Program-made: the position numbers and the translations under genes
Notes under the pieces: model-generated
What the model was told of the DNA's origin: nothing
Seen by the model: only the letters and a program-made list of their open reading frames with translations
Databases searched by the model: none
In this document: in pieces, positions 58,732 through 64,000 of the stretch
How positions within the stretch are numbered: the stretch's first letter is position 1
Layout of the letters: each line of letters opens with the position of its first letter
Assembly: GCA_013289855.1 (NCBI GenBank)
Contig: JABCZD010000014.1
Coordinates: 54,131 to 118,130 of the forward strand
Origin: Acidobacteriota bacterium
Lineage (GTDB): Bacteria; Acidobacteriota; Terriglobia; Acidiferrales; UBA7541
Length of the DNA stretch: 64,000 nt
Direction of reading: 5' to 3'

Positions 58732-59871
58732 CTACAGTGGCTTGGGATGCGCGGCCAGCGCTTCGCGATATTGCGCCAGGTTGGCCTTGTCCACCACCGC
58801 GGTTCCCGTGTCCACAAACGTCGGAATCGGCGCCGCGGGAGCAACCTTCCAATCCTTGAATTCGTGTACCGCGTTGTGATGCAAATCGTCGAGCAGTTTC
58901 AGGCCGTAGTACGCCATCACGTAGGGTTTCTGTGCAATGGTCTCGTTGATGGCGCCGCTTTGGATAAAGTCCAGCGTTTCCGGATCTTTGTCGAAGGCCA
59001 CGATGGCCACCTTGCCGGAAAGATCCAGGCGATGCAGAGCCTCTGCCGCGCCAGAGCCGCCGGAAGCTTCGAGGCAGATGACGCCGTCGAGTTTGTCTTT
59101 GCCGTTCGCCAGCTTGGAAATCTGGTCGTTGGCCTCGCGCGCGTCGCCTTTGTCGTCGATGGTGGCCACAACTTTTATTCCGGGAAATTTTTGCAGCGCG
59201 TCGTTAACGCCTCTTACGCGGTCGTCCAGATTCAACTGTCCAGGGATGCTGACGATCGCCACGCGGCCCTGGCCCTTCAGCAGTTGCGCCATGCGCCGGC
59301 CGCTCTCCTGCCCGGCGCGGAAATTATCGGTCCCGATAAACAGCACGCGTTTGGTATCCGGCGCATCGGCGTCCAGGCAAATCACCGGAATTCCCTGCGC
59401 CACGGCCGCATCAATGGCCGCCTTGAAAGCATCCGGGCGCGCCACGGAAACCAATATGCCCGCCGGTTTTTCCGCCACGGCTTTCTGAAAAGCTTCGAGC
59501 TCTTTGTCCGGAGCGAAGCCCTCGGGTCCGATCATTTCCGCTTTTACGCCCAGCACCTTTGCGGAGTCTTGCAAACCGGCCTGCGCTTCCTGCCAATACG
59601 GCAGGGCCACATTAGTGGCAATCAATACGTAACGCTCATCCTGCTGGTGATACGGCTCCGGCCCGCAGCCCACCAGTGCGCCGGCCAGAAAAATCACGGC
59701 AAATAGCTGCAGCGCGAAGACGGAAGAGCGTTCGGACCGTTGCAGTGGCGGCCATCGTCTGCAAGAGGATGGTGCTAAAGGTGATTGCGTTGACGACGCT
59801 GGCAAAGATTGCAACGGCAACACAACTGAAGGCATTCCAACGAGAGGCCACTCACCACGGTAGCGGGACAT
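58732..59871 (-). CDS. Sugar-type periplasmic binding lipoprotein
   Basis: A 379-residue precursor. The ATG at 59871 has AAGGAGG upstream, but the first 45 residues look unlike a signal peptide; the lipobox GALVGCGPE lies near residue 68 after the hydrophobic VFALQLFAVIFLAG. The mature protein is a ribose/galactose-binding type (Peripla_BP_4): YVLIATNVALPYWQEAQAGL, LVSVARPDAFKAAIDAAVAQ and LDGVICLEASGGSGAAEALH. No sugar ABC ATPase or permease is adjacent. An alternative is a later start (CTG near the hydrophobic segment). A hydrophobic frame overlaps the N-terminal part in another phase. Confidence 0.82.
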   Translation of the reverse strand: MSRYRGEWPLVGMPSVVLPLQSLPASSTQSPLAPSSCRRWPPLQRSERSSVFALQLFAVIFLAGALVGCGPEPYHQQDERYVLIATNVALPYWQEAQAGLQDSAKVLGVKAEMIGPEGFAPDKELEAFQKAVAEKPAGILVSVARPDAFKAAIDAAVAQGIPVICLDADAPDTKRVLFIGTDNFRAGQESGRRMAQLLKGQGRVAIVSIPGQLNLDDRVRGVNDALQKFPGIKVVATIDDKGDAREANDQISKLANGKDKLDGVICLEASGGSGAAEALHRLDLSGKVAIVAFDKDPETLDFIQSGAINETIAQKPYVMAYYGLKLLDDLHHNAVHEFKDWKVAPAAPIPTFVDTGTAVVDKANLAQYREALAAHPKPL

Positions 59872-60326
59872 ACACTTCCTCCTTCTGATGCGTCTCGTGC
59901 TGGTTAATGAGTCCTGCGGACTGACGGAGTACATAAATTGTTTCGCAGAGAAAGCCGAAGGGTCCAGTTGCTGCGCAGAGCCTATCACAAACCTGTCCAG
60001 CCGGTCAGCGGAGGGATGCTTCTGGTGTGGCTGGCGATGCCGGGATCTATGTAGCGTGGCAGCATCACGAAGAAAGCTTTGGCTCTGCTGCAACGATTCG
60101 CCGTGTCGCATCACTATCCAGCGTATTGGCTTCGCCGACCACGCATAACTCGCGCCGAGCCAAAACGTCTTCGGCAGTTTGCTTCTGCTGCCGGAAGGAT
60201 GGTGGGGAGCGCCCTTGGGAGAGTCGTGCTCCCCACAATTCTTTGCTCTGCGGTCGCGTTCCATTCCCAAGAGCACTCGCCGCTTACTCCCTACCGACCG
60301 GGCTGTCGTGGTACTGTTTTCTTCCC
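59872..60326. other. Divergent intergenic region
   Basis: No credible gene. It contains a long hairpin, GTGGGGAGC with GCTCCCCAC (60202-60236). The rest has no clear signal. Confidence 0.5.
60202..60236. repeat. Hairpin GTGGGGAGC/GCTCCCCAC
   Basis: A 9-base perfect stem, extended to about 11 by a G-T pair and a C-G pair, with a loop of about 13-17 bases. No T-run follows, so it is a structured element rather than a classical terminator. Confidence 0.6.
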
Positions 60327-61106
60327 ATGCTGCTCTTCGATCATCCGGGGGCTTTGTTTTTTGCCCTGGTTCTCATCCTGCTCGCCGCTGTCGAAGTGGG
60401 CTTCCGCGTGGCCTCGCGCATGCGCGTAAATGCTGATCCCCACCATCACGAACAGGTAGTGGCGGCGCGCGATGGCATTGGCGTCCTGCTCAGCTTGCTG
60501 CTGGGCTTTACGCTGGCCATGGGTTTGCCCCGCTTCGACCAGCGTAAGCAGCTCGTGGTGGAAGAAGCCAACGCCATTGGAACTACCGTGCTGCGCGCGC
60601 AGGCGCTGCCAGAGCCCCTGCGCGCCACGGAGTTGACGCTGTTGCGCCAGTACGTCGATGCGCGGATGGAATTTTCCGAAATAGGAGTCAGCGAGGCGCA
60701 ACTTCAAGCGGCACTGCTGAACGCCGGCCAACTGCAGAAAGAACTCTGGCGGGCGGCCGCCGCAGAAGCGCAAGTGAGGCCCACGCCGACGATATCGTTG
60801 TACTTGCAGAGCTTGAACGCCAGCATCGATGTGAGCGAAAAGCGTGTGTCGGCCCGGGAGAATCGCATCCCCGGCGCCGCCTGGTTCATGCTGATAGTGA
60901 TGTCCACGCTGACCTGCCTGACCGTGGGCTACAGTCTGCAGAAACGCTTCTGGTTCGTGATGCTGCTCACTCCCTTGATGATTGCCATCGTGCTAACTCT
61001 GGTGGCGGACCTGGATAGTCCGCGCAACGGCTGGATTCGCGTGCAGCAGCCCAGCATGGAACGATTGCGGCAAAGCTTGTACGACGATGCCAGCCACCAG
61101 CCGTAA
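60327..61106 (+). CDS. DUF4239-like (bestrophin-like) membrane protein
   Basis: A 259-residue protein from ATG 60327. Two N-terminal helices (FALVLILLAAVEVGF and GVLLSLLLGFTLAMG) and two C-terminal ones (AAWFMLIVMSTLTCLTVGYS, FVMLLTPLMIAIVLTLVADL) flank a long helical cytoplasmic or periplasmic domain (QRKQLVVEEANAIGTTVLRA). This layout matches DUF4239 proteins, distantly related to bestrophin channels. The function is unknown. Upstream frame to 60027 is open but not family-like. Confidence 0.75.
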   Translation: MLLFDHPGALFFALVLILLAAVEVGFRVASRMRVNADPHHHEQVVAARDGIGVLLSLLLGFTLAMGLPRFDQRKQLVVEEANAIGTTVLRAQALPEPLRATELTLLRQYVDARMEFSEIGVSEAQLQAALLNAGQLQKELWRAAAAEAQVRPTPTISLYLQSLNASIDVSEKRVSARENRIPGAAWFMLIVMSTLTCLTVGYSLQKRFWFVMLLTPLMIAIVLTLVADLDSPRNGWIRVQQPSMERLRQSLYDDASHQP

Positions 61107-61234
61107 ATCTCAAACCCGCACTCCCTGAGACTTCCCGTTGAAAAGTCCCTGTTGAAAATAATGTTTCGCCGAGCTGCCCGTCGATTGCCCCGGAACACCG
61201 AAGCCGGTGCCGCCTCGCTTGCCATATCTTGTCA

Positions 61235-61579
61235 CTAGGGCTTGGCCGTCCGCTTGAAAAGGCGCTCCGCAAGGTACACGACGAAGATAAAAATAGCAAA
61301 ATAGAACAGCGCGTTCGTGGCAATAGCGATGCGAAGGAACCAGCCAAAGGTCCAGCCCAGAGACTCGTGGCTTCCCGGAACAAGAAATTCCGCAACGCGT
61401 ACGCCTGGCGAAAAAAGTGCAATCGCGATCGGCGGCAGCACCAGTTCATCAGCGGCGGCAATCGCCAGAGCCACAAAACCGGCGCATGTTCCCGTCACCA
61501 GGCACAGTCCCAATATCCATGGTTTGCGTGCCAGCATGGCGGCAATTGTAGCCCACGCCGCGCGGGATTTAGTTCTCAT
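61235..61579 (-). CDS. Small membrane protein
   Basis: A 114-residue protein with about three hydrophobic segments: ILGLCLVTGTCAGFVALAIA, ELVLPPIAIALFSP and ALFYFAIFIFVVYLAERLF. A basic N-terminus (MRTKSRAAWATIAAML) precedes the first helix. No family is recognised. It converges with the DUF4239 gene and lies upstream of, and opposite to, the toxin-antitoxin pair. Confidence 0.6.
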   Translation of the reverse strand: MRTKSRAAWATIAAMLARKPWILGLCLVTGTCAGFVALAIAAADELVLPPIAIALFSPGVRVAEFLVPGSHESLGWTFGWFLRIAIATNALFYFAIFIFVVYLAERLFKRTAKP

Positions 61580-61636
61580 TATCTGAAGTCATGGTGGACG
61601 CCACGCCCTCAGCTATTTGACGTTTGATTTTTGATC

Positions 61637-61657
61637 ATCTAGACTATCAATCTAGAT
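61637..61657. promoter_or_regulatory. Inverted repeat operator upstream of the toxin-antitoxin pair
   Basis: ATCTAGA, 7 bases, TCTAGAT: a perfect inverted repeat located 21 bases before the first tandem Shine-Dalgarno copy. It overlaps a possible promoter (TTGATC at 61632, TAGATT at 61654, 16-base spacer). Phd-type antitoxins bind such palindromes to repress their own operon. Confidence 0.55.
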
Positions 61658-61677
61658 TAGTTTGTTCGATGCGAAAC

Positions 61678-61725
61678 AAAGCGGAGGAGAAACAAAGCGG
61701 AGGAGAAACAAAGCGGAGGAGAAAC
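61678..61725 (+). repeat. Three tandem 16-base Shine-Dalgarno repeats before an antitoxin start
   Basis: AAAGCGGAGGAGAAAC occurs three times without mismatch at 61678, 61694 and 61710. Each carries GGAGGAG, and the last one ends directly at the ATG (61726), giving a well-spaced ribosome-binding site. The earlier copies are too far away to serve that ATG. Confidence 0.95.
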
Positions 61726-61962
61726 ATGAAACAAGTGGGCTTGTTTGAAGCAAAACAAAAGCTTTCCGAACTCGTCGATAGAGCGGTTCGAGGCGAACGA
61801 ATCGGTATCACCCGGCGCGGAAAACTTGCTGTGGAGATTATTCCCGCGCGAGAACAAATTGACGTCAGGCAAGTGTTTGCGGAAATCGAAAAGATCCGCA
61901 AGAGTTCCAAGAAGATTCCGGGCGTCACGGTGAAGAGCCTGATCGAGGAAGGGCGGATGTGA
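61726..61962 (+). CDS. Type II antitoxin, Phd/YefM family
   Basis: A 78-residue protein beginning MKQVGLFEAKQKLSELVDRA, the canonical Phd/YefM DNA-binding start. VRGERIGITRRGKLAVEIIP completes the dimerising DNA-binding half; the last 30 residues (VRQVFAEIEKIRKSSKKIPG) form the toxin-binding tail. It represses its promoter and neutralises the PIN toxin encoded by the overlapping next gene (GTGA overlap). It is preceded by three Shine-Dalgarno repeats. Confidence 0.92.
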   Translation: MKQVGLFEAKQKLSELVDRAVRGERIGITRRGKLAVEIIPAREQIDVRQVFAEIEKIRKSSKKIPGVTVKSLIEEGRM

Positions 61963-62378
61963 GTCACTTCGTTCTCGACGCGTCGGTAGCTTTGGCCTGG
62001 TATGTCGACAACCCTATGCCGGCGTATGCGAAACTGGTAAAAGACGCTCTCGCACAGGGACGCAGCGCGATTGCACCCGCTCTATGGTCGCTCGAAATGG
62101 CGAACGGATTACACCTGGCCGACCGCCGAGGGAATCTAACGGCCGAACAAGTCGACTGGGGATTGCAACAACTTGAACTCTTGACCCGTTCAGTGGTCGA
62201 AATCGAAATTCAGTGGTTTTCGATTCGAGAGGCATTCGTAGCCGCCAAGTCGTTCCGGCTGACTGCTTACGACGCCGTATATCTAGAACTTGCTCGGCAC
62301 AGGCGTCTGCCTCTAGCGACGCTAGACAACGAGTTGAGGGCCGCCGCCGGAAAGCTAAACGTCGGGATCTTCCGCTAG
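61959..62378 (+). CDS. vapC: PIN-domain toxin, VapC family
   Basis: A 139-residue nuclease starting at a GTG that overlaps the antitoxin stop. The four acidic residues of the PIN site are visible: D7 (VLDASVAL), E46 (LEMANG), D105 (TAYDAVYLELA) and D123 (LATLDNEL). VapC toxins cleave specific tRNA or rRNA when the antitoxin is lost. The pair is complete and the last protein-coding gene before the rRNA region. Confidence 0.93.
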   Translation: MSHFVLDASVALAWYVDNPMPAYAKLVKDALAQGRSAIAPALWSLEMANGLHLADRRGNLTAEQVDWGLQQLELLTRSVVEIEIQWFSIREAFVAAKSFRLTAYDAVYLELARHRRLPLATLDNELRAAAGKLNVGIFR

Positions 62379-62523
62379 CAAATAAGGATTTGCCCGCGAT
62401 ATCACCGTATCTAGCGTCGAACTTGGCCGGTCCGCATCGCGGTAGGAAACCCGCTCCCAGAGCGCCTTTTCTGCGATTTGCACAGTCATACACAGGGCCC
62501 CAAAAATAATTTTCACGAAGCAC

Positions 62524-62551
62524 TTGACGTATACAGGAATTCGCGTATACT
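62524..62551 (+). promoter_or_regulatory. Strong promoter
   Basis: TTGACG (62524-62529), a 16-base spacer, then TATACT (62546-62551). It lies about 600 bases upstream of the 23S gene and is the best promoter candidate for it. Confidence 0.7.
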
Positions 62552-62732
62552 CACGAATGGTTCGAGGCTTTCCCAAAAGCTTAGAGCCGATCAGGGGATT
62601 CACAGTCGGGTCAGTGGCGGTTCTTCCGCGTAGCCGGTAACGGTTAATCGATCCTATAGTGAGGTACCTTACGAGTTCCACGGGCTAGAATTTGTCGAGC
62701 TTCGCGCAAAGCCGCTGCAATAAGCGGTTGTG

Positions 62733-62757
62733 CCCGGCGCTCGACGCCGGGTTTTTT
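62733..62757 (+). terminator. Terminator-like hairpin in the leader
   Basis: CCCGGCG, loop CTCGA, CGCCGGG, then TTTTTT. It has a perfect 7-base stem and a U-run on the plus strand. It lies between the promoter and the 23S gene, so it either ends a short RNA (about 200 bases) or acts as an attenuator overcome by antitermination. Confidence 0.75.
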
Positions 62758-62790
62758 ATTTGTACGGGCCTTTTCTCGGCCGTGCAAAGT

Positions 62791-62828
62791 TCTCAGCGGA
62801 ATGCTGAGAGGCTCTGACGGGATCAGAG
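62791..62828 (+). promoter_or_regulatory. Two hairpins upstream of boxA
   Basis: TCTCAGC/GCTGAGA (62791-62809) and CTCTGA/TCAGAG (62812-62828), each with a 5-base loop, lie directly before the boxA-like sequence. This resembles the boxB-boxA layout of rRNA antitermination sites. Confidence 0.55.
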
Positions 62829-62833
62829 TTACC

Positions 62834-62845
62834 GCTCTTTGACAA
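62834..62845 (+). promoter_or_regulatory. boxA-like antitermination site
   Basis: GCTCTTTGACAA differs in one base from GCTCTTTAACAA of E. coli rRNA leaders. It supports antiterminated transcription of the 23S gene downstream. Confidence 0.65.
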
Positions 62846-63147
62846 CAGAAAGCGCTGGCAAGTTCATGCCGATAATCCTACCCCCATCAAGGTGGGGAAG
62901 GACTCCATGGCATGGACAATTACAAGTTTTGCTCGAGTTGAGCATTACTGTGGAAAACAAAGGCGAACTTATCGATTGCCTGACGAAACATGATTGTCGA
63001 AAGCCCGGATCGCACTCCCTGCCAACCGTTACCCACGGTCGGCACAGTACGAAGCACGGGAATTATGGCGGTGATGGCAGTCAGGACGTCCTAAGCAAAC
63101 ACAGACGCAAGTCGGTGCACGCAGAAGACGGATTGAGTAAGTTTTAT

Positions 63148-64000
<853 letters not shown>

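Larger units (their letters stand above)
62379..63147 (+). other. Leader region of the 23S rRNA gene
   Basis: No protein gene and no 16S, 5S or tRNA gene is visible here. It contains a strong promoter (62524), a terminator-like hairpin (62733-62757), two hairpins and a boxA-like sequence (62834-62845), listed separately. The remaining 300 bases before the 23S gene have no clear signal; they may pair with sequence after the gene in the processing stem. Confidence 0.6.

Noticed and set aside
62839..62867. TTGACA after the boxA as a separate 23S promoter
   Set aside because: It overlaps the boxA sequence and the downstream -10 (GTTCAT at 17 bases) is poor; the GATAAT further on has an impossible spacing of 26.

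Overview
The window is a GC-rich bacterial chromosome segment. The overall picture suggests an Acidobacteriota-like soil bacterium (inference, not proven): carboxypeptidase-regulatory-like domains of the kind found on Oar-type receptors, DUF4139 and DUF4136 proteins, Tat-exported enzymes, a GMC oxidoreductase with a gluconate-dehydrogenase-type N-terminus, many short palindromic intergenic repeats, and an apparently unlinked 23S rRNA gene. There are no phage modules, intact insertion sequences or CRISPR arrays. Gene density is ordinary, with several 300-750 base gaps that are rich in repeats.

Layout. 1-2.5 kb: the end of a surface-polysaccharide cluster (O-antigen ligase-like polymerase, glycosyltransferase, methyltransferase). 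2.6-9.7 kb: exported proteins (START-like, DUF4139 with an inserted Oar-type domain, M20 peptidase, small secreted domain protein), with a structured RNA candidate and terminator between them. 9.8-16.8 kb: rhodanese, Tat-exported TIM-barrel protein, carbamoyltransferase, cytochrome c, a TolC remnant, DUF4136 protein and a lone PstS. 16.9-22.1 kb: a minus-strand polysaccharide/amidotransferase operon (two glycosyltransferases, transglutaminase-like protein, AsnB). 22.2-25 kb: phosphoglycolate phosphatase-like HAD, Sel1 protein, L28, and a parvulin lipoprotein. 25-30.6 kb: a split acyl-CoA carboxylase (biotin carboxylase, biotin carrier, carboxyltransferase) with small unknown genes. 30.7-33.4 kb: FAH-family enzyme, membrane protein, FN3 lipoprotein. 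33.4-35.6 kb: HslVU protease. 35.7-39.4 kb: type IV pilus minor pilin operon (fimT-pilV-pilW-pilX-like). 39.6-44.8 kb: GMC oxidoreductase and RNase R, the latter with repeat DNA built into its reading frame. 45.4-46.1 kb: a repeat island. 46-52.4 kb: STAS pair, PurN, TyrS, Tat-exported asparaginase and an ABC exporter. 52.5-61.6 kb: deoxynucleoside kinase, beta-propeller protein, a second ABC-2 exporter, APC transporter, a sugar-type binding lipoprotein and membrane proteins. 61.6-62.4 kb: a Phd/VapC toxin-antitoxin pair. 62.5-64 kb: promoter, leader and 5' part of a 23S rRNA gene.

Most notable observations: (1) a palindromic repeat family with 5 copies, one of which is translated in frame inside RNase R; (2) a two-copy element with a paired 13-base motif, each copy lying downstream of a sigma70-like promoter and without any open reading frame of its own; (3) three perfect tandem copies of a 16-base Shine-Dalgarno unit immediately before the antitoxin start codon; (4) a 23S rRNA gene with its own promoter/leader and no 16S gene upstream; (5) a long structured 3' region ending in a terminator downstream of the DUF4139 gene; (6) an Oar-type receptor domain inserted into a DUF4139 protein. 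No complete novel defence or mobile system was identified.
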